This document shows, piece after piece, positions 45,001 through 56,499 of a DNA stretch of 64,000 bases. Position numbers and translations under genes: made by a program. Source of the DNA: Pseudocercospora fijiensis CIRAD86 (lineage: Eukaryota; Ascomycota; Dothideomycetes; Mycosphaerellales; Mycosphaerellaceae); the NCBI RefSeq assembly GCF_000340215.1, contig NW_006921545.1, forward strand, positions 587,522 to 651,521, read 5' to 3'. Positions within the stretch are counted from its first letter, which is position 1. Every line of letters begins with the position of its first letter. Below the pieces are notes generated by a model that ran no database searches, was not told the DNA's origin, and worked only from the letters and a program-made list of their open reading frames with translations.

Positions 45001-48000
45001 ATAGTACAATATCAACAAGAGCAAAGACAAGGTACAGAGGAGCTTCCTTTAAGCACTAAACCTAAAAGAACATTACATTATTGCAATCTAAGAGCCCTAG
45101 CTTAACCTATACATAAAGAGACTAGCAACAGTTAAAGACCTAAGATACTACCTAATTATCTATAACTAGGGAGCCCTAAGGACATATATCTATATTAGTA
45201 AAGAGATAGATATAGAAACCTAGTAGGCTATACTATAGGAGGATAGGGACCTAATATTAGTTTAAGTAGAGACATCCTAAGGCACACTCTAAGTCCACTG
45301 CATATACAACCTACTACTAGACTCAAGAAGCAGTACCTAACTAAAAACCCTAGAAAGACTACCTAGAGTTATCTAGGGGAACACCTACTAAATCCTACTT
45401 AGGGATTTCAACCTCTACTACCCCCTCTAGGGCTTAGACTTTACCCTAGCTTACTACTTCCTAGTAGGAAGACTAATTGATATATTAGAGAGGGAAGGAA
45501 TAGAAATTGTTACCCTAAAGGGACTAATTACTTAAAAGGCAAGAGGAAGCAGCAGCATACTAGACCTATACTTTATATTACATTAGATTAGGAACAGGAT
45601 TACAAGATACAGGGTCAACTAGGAACTAGAAGAATTATTAGACTACTTCCCGGTACAGATTAAGCTAAATGTCTAAGCTAATTAGGAAAGGGAACTAGAG
45701 GAGAAGCTTAACTAGAAAGGTACCTAATAGGGCAGGATTAGGGAGGAACTAGAAAGGGACCTAAAACTAGAGGAACTCTTAATAAAGCACCTACTAAGGC
45801 TAGAGGACATTAACAAGGCAGTAGAAGAACTAATAGGAATCCTAAAACAGGTAGCTAGAAAGCATACCCTAGTAAAGAAACATTTACTATACTAGCAACT
45901 ATACTAGACTAGTAAGTATATAAGGAAGGTTAAAGTAGCAAGGAAGGCTAGGAGGCAGTAGACATAAACCTATACCTAGAAAGCATAGGACAACTATAAC
46001 AAAGCCTACTAGGAAAAGAAGATCTAGATTAAGAAAGACAAGATATAAGAATAGAGATCTATAATAGAAATAATTATAAAGAAACCAGAGGAGATGTAGA
46101 GGATAGCTAAATAGGCAAGGAGACCTAAATAGGACAAGGATATACTACTACAATTCCCGGACATTATAGACTAACAAGGACAAATATAGACTATAATAGA
46201 AGGGAAAGCAAGAGCCCTAGGCCAACACTTCTTCTATAGAAAGGTATAAGCAGACCTATTAGATATAAAGGAGAAAGAACAAGAGACTCTACTGCTAGGC
46301 ATACTAAGAGACACCTAGGTTAAACCCGAAACTATTAAAAGGATCCTAAAGAAAATTCTAGGCAATAAGGCACTAGGAGAAGACAAGATCTATAACAAAC
46401 TTCTAAAAGCATATAGGAAGGGGCTAGCCCTAGTACTAGCCAATATCTTTTTACAAAGCCTAGTACTAGGACACTACCTAAGACCATTTAGGAAGTCCCT
46501 AACAGTAGTGCTAAGGAAGCCCTAGAAGGAAGACTATATATAGCTTAAGGCCTATAGACTAATAGCCCTACTTAACATAATAGGCAAGGTACTAGAAAAA
46601 ATTGTCGCTAAAAGGCTAATAACCTTTACCGAGGAAAGGAATATCCTTCCTAAAGGCTAGATAGGAGGAAGAAAGAAGAGGTCAATACTAACAGCTATAG
46701 AACTAATTATAGAACAGATCAAATATATCTAGCACTATAGTTAAAACTAGGTAGCAACCCTCCTCTCCCTTAATATCTTAGGAGCCTTTAACAATATCTC
46801 CTATAAAAGGCTCCTATATATACTCAAATAGAAAGCTATACTAAACTAGATAGTCTAATTTATCTAGTCCTTCCTATAGGAAAGATCAATACAGCTTATT
46901 CTAGGCAAATTCAAATCAGACCTAATGCTAACTAAAAAGGGAATCCCTTAAGGATTAATACTCTCCCTAATTATCTTCCTTATCTTTATAGCAGACCTAC
47001 TCCTACTCCTAGAATTAAAGAATATATTAGCATTAGGGTTTGTAGATAATATAAACATCCTAGCCTAGTCTAAGACAATAGAAACCAACTATAAGATCCT
47101 AGAAGAGAAGCACTAGGAGTATAAAAAATAGGCAAGGAGGTATAGAGCAAAATTCGCCCTAGAAAAGTACTAGCTTATCCACTTTAGTAAGGCTAAATCA
47201 ACCTATAATATAAAGCAATCAATCACTATCTAAGGCTTTGAAACCTAACTATTAGCAGAGCTTAGGGTACTAGGGATCTAGCTAGATCTAAAACTGAATT
47301 AGGGACTATAAGTAAAGAAGGTAAAGTAGAGGGTAGATGCTAATATACAATCTATTAATAGGCTTACAGCCTCTATATAAGGGGCTATATTCGAGAAAGC
47401 TAAAGTTATATACAAAGCAATTGTTAAGCTAGCAATACTATATAGAGCATAGATATAGATAGCCTAGGAGAAAACACTAAAGAGGATTAAGTAACCAGTT
47501 AGCAGGTCCTAAACCTAAAGCCTAAAGAAAATCCTAGGAGCATACAAAACTATACTAACAAGGGTAGTAGAAATAGAATCAGGGATCCCACTAGTCAAAC
47601 AATACTTTAAGGGACTAAGACACTAATATACAGCAAAGACAATAGAATACCTAGCCTAACAGACTATCTAAAAGGCACTAGACAAGATAAAAGCCTAGTA
47701 TATTAGGACTAGGAGGCGAGACAGACTATAAATAACTCCCTAGAAAGTTAAAGACCTAGAGCAATATAGAGTCTTAATAAGAGAAATGCTAGAGAAAGAG
47801 CTTTAGGGACTAAATACAAGGCTAAAGGAAGATAAGCTAAAGGGAGAGAAACAAAGCCTAGCAGAATCAATTGCTAGACACCTATAGGAGTAGGAATAGA
47901 ATAAAACACAAGTTAGACTAGGAACCCTAAAGGCACTAATTAAATTTAGTCAATATAACTACTAGCTCTATAAGGACCTAAACAGGGCCGAGGTAAGCCT

Positions 48001-48520
48001 AGCTATCTAAATTAGATCTGAACATATTAGACTTAGATCTTACCTATTTAGAAGAAACGTCCTAGGAATTGAAAGCAGAGCTTGCTAATATAGCTACTAA
48101 TCTTAGAACCCTAAGTATATACTACTAGTCTACCCTCAATAGTTAGAAGGCAGAAGTAATTAGAGACTAAAAGCAATAGAAAGGGAATACGACAAACTAA
48201 TCTAGAGCAAAGAAGACCTAAAGAGGATAGTGAAGTGGATTATTAAACAGGGATTTGTATAACAATTCGTACTAGCAAGGGAAACTAAGGAGTAGATAAG
48301 AAGGAGGGAAGAAGAGGGGGAAAGAAGGGCAAGGCAGTAGGCAAGGTAGTTAGAGGGTAATAACTATAACACTAGTATACCCTAGAGGAAGGAAAACAAG
48401 GAAACGAGGAAGATTAACACTTATAAATAGGACAGAAGGGAGGTTTTTACCAACTAAGTTGGTTTCCTACCTAAAACAATACATAGAAACAGACCTGTAT
48501 AGGCCGAAAGGCACTACAAT
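44980..48520 (+). pseudogene. LINE D ORF2, endonuclease/reverse transcriptase relic
   Basis: Colinear with copy C ORF2: endonuclease start near 45005, RT with KKGIP near 46935 and F-V-D-N at 47039-47050, and a C-terminal Cys-rich part near 48080-48135. Gln/Trp stops differ in position from copy C, so the two copies were mutated independently. Confidence 0.87.
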
Positions 48521-48548
48521 AGGCAAATAAAATATCTATCTATCTATC

Positions 48549-48562
48549 TATCTAGAGAGTCT
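48549..48562. repeat. LINE D target-site duplication, right
   Basis: TATCTAGAGAGTCT, partner of 43645-43658. Confidence 0.92.
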
Positions 48563-50240
48563 TAGTCTTAGCGGTTAACTCTCGTTATTATTTAGCCTTA
48601 TTAGCTACCTTATTCTTTAGTATCCTAGTAGGGGCTGCTATACTAGGGCGAGTAGGGTTCTATAGGCCTTTACCCTTACCTTACGTTTAGGACTAGGTTT
48701 AGGACCTCGTAGTAGCGTAGGTATCTACGCTATTCTTAGTAACCGCGTAAACGTTAGTAACGGCGTCCTAGTCCTAAGAAACAAAGTTAAATTTAACGGC
48801 CTTAGTAGTACTATTACTATCTCGTTCCTTAACCTATTTTGCCCTAACCTTCTAAGTCTCTCGTTTAGTAATAGCGGCGAGGGTACTGTTTCTAGTCTCT
48901 TTAAACTCGATCTTTCCGCTATACTTCTTCTCTAGAAGGGTCCTAAGTTAAGGTAGCTTTAGTACTCTACGGTCCTATTCGAAATCGATCTTATCGCCGG
49001 TATTAGTATAGTAGAACCTACTATTTACTTATATAACGAGCTTCCTATCGAGAAGCTCTTTCTAGATAGGGTTGTCTAATTAGATATATTTAAAGCCGCC
49101 GTATATCTAGCACTTACTATCTAAGTTAGAATAGATCTTCCGTATAGCGTAGATATTAACTATAGGGGCTTTAGGATAGTTAGGATTAGGGAACTAGTAG
49201 ACCGGTAGTATATCCTTTAGTATAGTAGTATTAATAAGCTCCCTAACTCGCTATAATACTTTCGTATTAAGGTTAAGCTAGGCTAGGGATTTAGCTAAGT
49301 CTACTACGTCGTAAGAGTATTTAGTAATAGTAGGAGTTACTGTCTTAGGACCGTTTTACGACTTAGGGAGGAACTTAGGTCCTCTATTAATTCCTAAGGG
49401 ATCGTTTCTAATCTATAGTAGGTTATTCCTATCTTCGCTATAGATAAACTTCCTTATATTAGCGGAGCTATCTATATCGAACTTAATACACTCTAGGACC
49501 TCCTTATACTTACGAAAACTCTTAGGATCGGCTTCGCTAAGCTTATAGCGACGGAAGATACGCTAAGCTATAGGCTACGGCAACCCTTAAAGGAGTAGCC
49601 TCGTTTTCTAAGAATTCTCGAGGTCCTTCTAGTCGATACCGTCCGCTAACTTAACAAATTCGCGGACGTACTCCTTTAGGTCGTTATCTTTAGTACGCCT
49701 CGTCGAATAGAGGGCCTCGAGCTATATACGACTACCTTTAATACGACGGCTATCGCGCTTCCGATACTCTCTTAGAAAGGCCTATTTAAAGGCCTCCTAG
49801 TCGGTATTAGACTTGTCGTCTATTTCCGAGTAGCTAACTAGGGTTCTAAGGGTTCGGTAAAGCTTAGTAATAGTAGTCCTTATAAGGGACCGGATCTTAT
49901 ACTAGTCGGACTCCTTATCGAGCTCGTACTTAACTAGGGCGTCCTTAAAGCGCTCTATATATACTATAGCGTTCTATCCTTCGAATAAGGGGTTTCTACC
50001 GCTTCCTAGCTCTAGTAGGCGGCGCCTATTCTAATAGAGAAGCTTAGTTTGCTTCTCGATTATCTTTATAATAATATTATAGAGTGCCTCTAGCGTAGAG
50101 GGCCTAGTAGGCTTTCCTAGTTCGACGGCGCTTATATTAACTACTCGCCTTATAATTTCCTCGTTAATAGGATCGGGGGGATTATCGGAGTTAGAAAATT
50201 CTACTAATTCGTAATACTCGTCTTTACTAGAGCTTATTCG
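48563..50240 (-). pseudogene. Gypsy E gag relic
   Basis: Minus-strand Gag-type protein, colinear with the plus-strand gag of Gypsy F (about 59850-60969). A region near 48980-49140 should hold the part lost in Gypsy F's assembly gap, including the nucleocapsid zinc knuckle. RIP stops at Gln/Trp. Confidence 0.75.
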
Positions 50241-50352
50241 GTTGTTATATTAAAATAGTTAAAAAGAAATACTATAGGAAAGTGTTTTTAGTATAGTTAG
50301 TAGATTTGTTTCGATATCGCTATACGAGAAGTAGTATACTAGGCTATTCTCC

Positions 50353-50381
50353 CCTAATAATACCCCTAGGGTAGTATTAGG
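50353..50381. repeat. CCCCTAGGG-core palindrome, copy 5 (Gypsy E leader)
   Basis: CCTAATAATACCCCTAGGG plus complementary arm, upstream of gag; equivalent to 59653-59681 in Gypsy F. Confidence 0.75.
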
Positions 50382-51051
50382 CTTTAGTCTCCTAGTAGTC
50401 GCCTAGATACTACTAGGAGCTAAATTTAGTAATTTTTAATAAAAAGCCGCTCGGAGGAAGGAACTATAACCTCTATTTATACCTAGATTGTAGAGACTAG
50501 CTCCCTTACTAACTATTACTATCTCTTTTAGCTAGGTAGAGGGGGTAGGGGCCTTCTTTTCTTAGTAGAATGCTAAGCAATATTCAAGCGAGGCTACGAA
50601 TCGGGTAGTAGTCTACCTAATTAATAGGGGAACTCTCTAGTTATCGAACCTACTATCTATAAGTTACTATCGATCGATAGTCTTAGCGGGACCCGGTAAG
50701 GTTAATAGGTAATTAATCTATCTCCCTCTTTAGGCGACTAGTCCGCGTTACTATCCTATAACCGGGCTTGTAGGCTGTAGCTTATCTCGAGTAAGCGGTC
50801 TTAAATAGGTCTTCGACCCGGAGCTAAGTCCTTAGAAACTAGCTATAGTTATAGACTAGGCCCTAAGCTATAATAGTCCTAAGGGTTTATAGCTTTTCGG
50901 GGTTAAAGAGATGCTATCGTTAAGAGGTTCTTTGCTTATCGTAATAGCGCCTCGAGATACTTCTATATCGTCTATATCTTAGGCTCTTATCGTATCCTCG
51001 CTCCGGTTGTAGCTATTCGTGCCCTAAGACTACCTTCGATATACCTACGCC

Positions 51052-51368
51052 TATTAGATATAAAGAGATAGCCCTAGGTTCGGCTCTAATAAAGGACGGA
51101 AACTAATACTACTACTACTAGTAGTAGTAATAGTATAGGCAACCGAGGGTAATATAACCTATAATAATATAGGTAGCTGTGTTTGGTAAGATAGGATAAC
51201 AAATAAGTCGCTTAGGCTAGTAGCTAGAGCCCTATAATATAGGCACTATAGAAGTGTAATATAAATAGTATACTATACGTAGTTAATAATCTATCTACTA
51301 TATAGAAGGAGGCCTCTTTAATAGCTTGAACCCTAGCCTGTATATGTGGAGCCGGTTACTAGCTAATA
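51052..51368 (-). repeat. Gypsy E 5' LTR (317 bp)
   Basis: On the minus strand it begins TATTAGCTAGTAACCGG (TGTTAG before RIP) and ends TATATCTAATA (CTAACA in Gypsy F), giving the TG...CA ends of an LTR. Matches 58729-59046 and 30530-30838. Confidence 0.87.
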
Positions 51369-53149
51369 ATATCTTAGCGAGTATACCGCTTGTTCGGGTT
51401 AGCTATAGGGGTTATAGGCTATTTTAACGAGGATAGCTAAGGCGGCTGCCTCTTAGGAGTACTAGGCTATTAAGGGTTAACGTTTAGGAGCACTCTACTA
51501 GGAGTAGAGACCTTCGAAGCGTAGATAGTAGGTTTCGCTAAGGGAGCGCTAGATTACCGCTAGTTAGAAGGAAGGTCTACCTTACTAGGCCCCTACTCGT
51601 ATACAAATCCCTACTCTCTCTAGTTAAACTCCTCCTTAGAGTTAGGCGTAGGCTAGTATCTATAGAAGTTTTCCCAGTTTAGGCGTGTATACCGATCCTC
51701 GCTATTACTTAGGATATACCTTTAATCCTTTAAAGACTAAATAAGAGCCTTAAAGAATAATTTCTTTCCGAAACGCTCCTACTCGAGCCGAATAACCTTA
51801 CTTATTATTTTAGAGTACGCCGCCGCTATATCCTTACGATACTAGTTTAAATAGTTTGTAAGCATATAAGAGGAGCCTTCCTAATTAAGGCTACTAAGGG
51901 ATCCTCGAATATACTATTATACTATAGTATTATCCTACTTCGATCGACCGACGAGAGCTTCCGAGATTAGCTTTTTATTACGTAGGCGTACTATAGCCGG
52001 GAACGCGTATAAAGGGGCACTATACTTATTTATAAGACTAGAAGGCGAGATAGGGCTAGGAAGAAGGTCTCGGTAGGTAGCAGCAAATTCCTAGAATATA
52101 TCTCTAGCTTCGTAATCGAGCTTTCTAGTTATTAAGTCGTATCGGTAGAACTAGGGGAGTATATTTATCCGCTTAGTGTTCTTTAGTAATACCTAAGCGC
52201 TATATAAAAGATAAGGAAGGATTAGGCGTACTCTAAGAGTACCGACCGGGTACTATTCCTAGCCTATATTTCGATACTTGCCTTTTAGCTCGTTCTTAAT
52301 AAAGCTATTAAGGGTATTGTCTATCTTAGTATTTAGGTAATAGGTATTATAGTTAATAGAGAGAATATAACCTTAAAGAGCGTATATAGGAACCTTTTTC
52401 TAGCGAAGGATCTTAAGCTCCTTATACTACTTCCTAAAGACCTCTAGCTAGTAGATCCTAGCGAAGCCCTTTATAGTAGTCTCTATAGTTTTAGGAAGGA
52501 AGGATACGAAGCCTTAAACTTAGTTTATAGCAATGCCTTCTTAGAGATCGAGAGGGTACTAGTTAATATAGGTAAACTCGGTAGAGCTACCGTTATTAGG
52601 TTAAGTTATCTTAGCGTAGTATAGGTAGGAGATAAGGTAAAGGGCGTAGTTAGGGCGGATAAGGCCGTAAAGGAGCTAGTAGACGGGGTCTCCTCTATAG
52701 ACCTACTAGAACCTAGAATAGAAAGCGGTTTAAAGCTAAGCCGTATTTAAGACTCCGTTAACTTTACGCTAGTTCTATAAGTATATTATAGCCTCTAGCT
52801 TAAACTAGTTAGATAGGGATCCCTTTCTAAAGGATAGAGAGGCTAGGGCGACTTCGATACTAAGTAAAGATAGCTACTCTATATAGCTCGATAGAACTCT
52901 TATAGCTTATAATACTATCTAAGGTAATAGTACTATATCTTACCTACGTATCCTAGCTAGCCGTAGATATTACTCCTATATAGGAAAAGGCCTTACGAAT
53001 CTTAGTAGCGATCGCTAGGGTAACGCGTTCGATAATTAGAGGATTATATATCTTACTCTCGTAGCTATAGGCCTTAGGGAAGAAACGATATAGCCTTAGG
53101 TAGTCGCTAGGGATAGGAGGATAGCGTGTTTTCCGAAATAGATTAGAGC

Positions 53150-53157
53150 GTTCGTTT
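53150..53157. repeat. MITE target-site duplication, left
   Basis: GTTCGTTT, repeated at 53541-53548. Confidence 0.9.
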
Positions 53158-53540
53158 TAGACCCCGTAGTAGTTCGGTTTACGAACTATAGAACGTATAT
53201 AGTTTAGTTTCTTAGCGGTACCCCTCTAGTTTAGTTCCGGTTTAGTTTTTTACCCCGCTAGTCTAAGCCGGTTTCCGAGAAAATCCGACTAAACTACGAC
53301 GATATACGACGATATACGACGATATACGACGACCTCGAATCGGGTCCGTAGGCCCTATATTATATACGCTATACGGTTGCATCTATGTTTCGGCGTGTTT
53401 TAGGTTAGGTTTTTGTCCGTAGCCGGTACGTAGCCGGCAAACCGGCCCGTATACCGGTTCCTTAGCAAACCAAACCAAACTAAACTAGAATTTCGGCTTA
53501 GCAAACCAAACTAAACTAACCCGGACTACTACGGGGTCTA
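53158..53540 (-). mobile_element. hAT-derived MITE, 383 bp
   Basis: Ends TAGACCCCGTAGTAGTTCGG and its inverse, same as the 9.87-kb hAT element; inverted relative to the copy at 31162. Internal GCCGG motifs at 53420-53438. It also has four 10-bp TACGACGATA-type units at 53295-53334 that the other copy lacks. Confidence 0.92.
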
Positions 53541-53548
53541 GTTCGTTT
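53541..53548. repeat. MITE target-site duplication, right
   Basis: GTTCGTTT, partner of 53150-53157. Confidence 0.9.
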
Positions 53549-55250
53549 CGAAGGTAGAGAAGGTCGCTCCGGTACTTATATCTAGGGCCGCTTAAGATTT
53601 CTATTATCTAATACCGACTAACCTTTCCTTAGAACCTAACTACCGTCCTAAATAGGTAGTAGGTATAAGTATAGTAAGGCGGATAAGAGGAAGTTATAAT
53701 AAGGGGAATTGCTCTACCTTACGTAGCGTTATTAGACTTACTATCGTACTATATTAAGGCACTACGGTCGGCTTTAGAAAATCTATTATAGCTATCTTAG
53801 GCTAGCCTGTTTCTAATTTAAGTATCCTTATCGTAGGTTAGCGCCTTATAGTATATAGTACCTCCTCGTTTAGGCTCTAATATATCGAGGTCGTCTATTA
53901 GGTTCTTCTTGAGTAGTATAGCAAGGTCTCTACTTAGCTTATTAAGTCTATTCGATCTACGGGTCCTATCTAGAGGGAGGATAGATATAGTAGTCCGAAT
54001 TCGACGAGTAGGCGGAGCCTTTAGAGTAAGGCTACTATTACTACTCCTACTATTAGTTCGATCGCGTAGTAAAGTAGAGTATTCGACTAGGAGATTAGGG
54101 CGAGTCGTATCGCGTTATAGAGGCGTATTTTATCGAGAGCTAATAGGCTAAGTAGGACGAGCGGGAGATAGCTACTAGTTATTTAGCCTAACTAGAGGGT
54201 CGCTAGCCGGGCTATATATAACTAGCGATCTAGTAGGTATACTAATCCGCTCGTATATACCTATACGGGACTAAGGGACCTTAAGTCCTAGGGTCTTAGA
54301 GGCGGTACCTTTAACGTAACTATCTAGTAGGCTCGGAAAGGGGCGCCTATCGAGAGTAATAGTAATAATAGGAGGGCCTTCGCGCTAGCTAATCCGAATA
54401 CCGATAGCCTCGAGCTTAGCTTTACTAGCCTCCGTTTTCTAAGGGAAGTATTTATTTTTATCCTCCTTACGAGTATCGTCTTCCTTATCTACTACGCTAT
54501 CCTTAGCGGTAATAGTAACGGTATTACTATCTACCTATCCTTATCTTACTCCGAGTATTTGACTATATATATAATTGCTTAGGATACGAAGAACTAGCGA
54601 AAATTCGGTAACCTAGTCGACGCCTTTAAAGTTTGCTAGGCTATTAAGCTTTCGATCTTTCTATAGCCTAAAGACTCGAGCTATTTCGTTTATAGTATTA
54701 CCTCGAATATTATAGAGGTCTATCTAATTCCTAAAGAACGTAGGGCTATTAGTATATCGTTCTTATAGCGATCCTTAGTAGCTTTCCCGCGAATAGCGGC
54801 GGCTTATAGGATAGCAGATTCGTTACCTATATACTACTCGAGGGCCTATACTATCCTAGATCCCCTTATACGAAGAATATCTCCTATTTCTTTTAGTAGC
54901 CCTTTAAAGAGCGCTTCTTTAAGCCGATAATAAGTTAGCTCGGGACCTTTAATAAAGTTGTTAATACTACCTAGGTTATTATAGATAATGTCTACCCTAG
55001 TTTAGCGGAATAGGTTAGCGGATTAAAGATACTATACCTATTTAAGCGGGGTATTATAATTGCTTAGTTGCTAGTCGGTAGAAAGGTAGGAAATACCGCT
55101 ATAGGCTACGCTCGTAATAAGGTCTCGGCTAGATCCTTCTACTATTACGCTCTTCGGGGTAGTAGGGAGTTTACGTATCGAATCGTATAGAGGAGGAAAG
55201 GGCTTATCGGTATTTAGTAGCTAATTAAGGAGGGTAGTATTTAGTATAGG

Positions 55251-55821
55251 TACCTATCGTTTTATTAAGAGAAGGGCGGTATAGGAATGTTTGTTTACAT
55301 AGAGGTTTAGCGAGAAGGGTCGCCTTTTTATTATAGTAGTAGCGCGGATATATAGGAACGGGAGGTACCTACCTTATACGTATACGCGCGTTTATATATA
55401 AAAGGTACGTATCTTAAAGGAAGTAAAGGGTAAGGAGTAGGTAGTAGTAATATTTCTAAGAGCCTAGGGAATTCGCGTAGTAACGAGATTCGGGAATACA
55501 AATCTAGAGTATTTAGATAAAGGGAATTTGTATTATATAATATACTAACCCCTCCGCTTTACCCCCTACTATAGTAAGGTACGGTTATAAGGGCTTCTCT
55601 AGATAGTATAGGGTAGCGGTAGTAGCTATAATATATTCTAGCTAGCTAGCTACTATAGCGGGAGCTCCTAGGATTCCTAGAAATTTCGATATATTAGCTA
55701 ATATAGGCTATTAAAATAATACAAAGGAGAGGTTCTTAAATAAAGGAAATCTTCGAGAGGAGATAAGGTTTTCTAGATTTACTCCGTAGAGCGAATTTCG
55801 GTTTATAGGGCTAGGTACGAC
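55251..55821. other. RIP-affected sequence, nothing recognised
   Basis: AT-rich, no frame resembling a known family, no paired repeats noticed. Confidence 0.4.
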
Positions 55822-56044
55822 TATACCCCGTAGTAGTTCGGGTTAGGTTAGTTTAGTTTACTAAGCCGAAATTCTAGTTTAGTTTAGTTTAGATTACTAA
55901 GAAACCGGTATACCGACCGGTTTGCCGGCTACGTACTAGCTACGGACAAAAACCTATTCTAAAACACGTCTAAATAGCCCGAAATATAGATACAATCGTA
56001 TAGCTTATATAATATAGGGCTTCTATCGCGTCCCGGACTCGATC
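55822..56044 (+). mobile_element. Truncated hAT-derived MITE
   Basis: Starts TATACCCCGTAGTAGTTCGG and follows the 31162 MITE through the GCCGGCTACG motif to the CCCGGACTCGAT region, then homology stops. The right third and right terminal repeat are missing, so it could no longer move. Confidence 0.82.
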
Positions 56045-56499
56045 TAAGTATTACGGATCTAATTAGTTAGAGTCCTTATATAATCTTAGAGCGACGCTAA
56101 GACTAGCGAGCTAAGCTATCGCTCTATCTTACTAGGAGCGATAGGAGCGGTTAAGAGCGATAGCGTCGCTTACGTCGCTTACGACTATAGACAAAGATAT
56201 CTCCTTTATATTTAGGAACGCCGGGATACCCTTATAGCTCGAGGCGTTTAACTTATATTACCTACTTACTAATTAGAATTACCTTTATACTAATTATTCT
56301 GTCTTAGCCTCCCGCTTATATTAGCCTCTCTAAAGAAGCCTCGGCTTATACGTAATAAGAAGTTACCTAACGATCTGTCGCGAGTAACCGTAATACTTTA
56401 AACGCCCTTAGGATAAGTGCCTTATTACAAGTCGGAAGGGGAACTCCCGCCCCTAGCGAGATAGGCAGTACTCGACGTACTACCGTAGTTAGGGTTATC
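56045..56499. other. Sequence upstream of Gypsy G gag
   Basis: Contains direct and inverted GCGATAG/CGCTATC-like repeats near 56090-56180. Probably leader or earlier part of Gypsy G; no clear protein. Confidence 0.4.

Larger units (their letters stand above)
43659..48548 (+). mobile_element. LINE copy D, full length, inside Gypsy E
   Basis: About 4.89 kb, colinear with copy C, ending in (ATCT)n. Orientation is opposite to Gypsy E. The 14-bp duplication and the empty site in Gypsy F define both ends to the base, making this the best reference for the family's limits. RIP changes are present but CpA/TpG are less depleted than in the host Gypsy. Confidence 0.94.
38470..51368 (-). mobile_element. 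Gypsy element E, split by LINE D
   Basis: Minus-strand Ty3-type element: LTR 51052-51368, leader, gag 50240 down to about 48563, LINE D at 43659-48548, remaining gag-protease and pol down to about 38470. It belongs to the same family as Gypsy F on the plus strand at 58729-64000, which lacks the LINE. A left (3') LTR was not found, so the element is probably truncated or its LTR is too diverged to see. Confidence 0.87.
51400..55250 (-). pseudogene. Second large unidentified coding relic, split by a MITE
   Basis: Minus-strand frame broken only at Gln/Trp-like codons over much of its length. Ordered stretches include SKADRSALIQYDSKSNNAT near 53770, DYLRLYRFFPKAYSYESK near 53090, IRKAFSYIGVIS near 52980 and LDLQEGIAI near 52540. 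A 383-bp MITE at 53158-53540 with an 8-bp duplication interrupts it, and the frame is continuous across the site without the MITE (YLRNERSNLFRKTRY). No known domain recognised. It adjoins the Gypsy E LTR, much as the relic at 30903-34010 adjoins its LTR. Limits are approximate. Confidence 0.45.

Noticed and set aside
53909..54151. 80-codon plus-strand frame
   Set aside because: Opposite strand to a longer relic frame; Arg/Leu-rich composition from RIP-affected sequence.
56034..56180. tRNA-like A-box and B-box sequences on the minus strand
   Set aside because: The B-box-like part belongs to the truncated MITE, the spacing is too long and no cloverleaf forms; coincidence is more likely.
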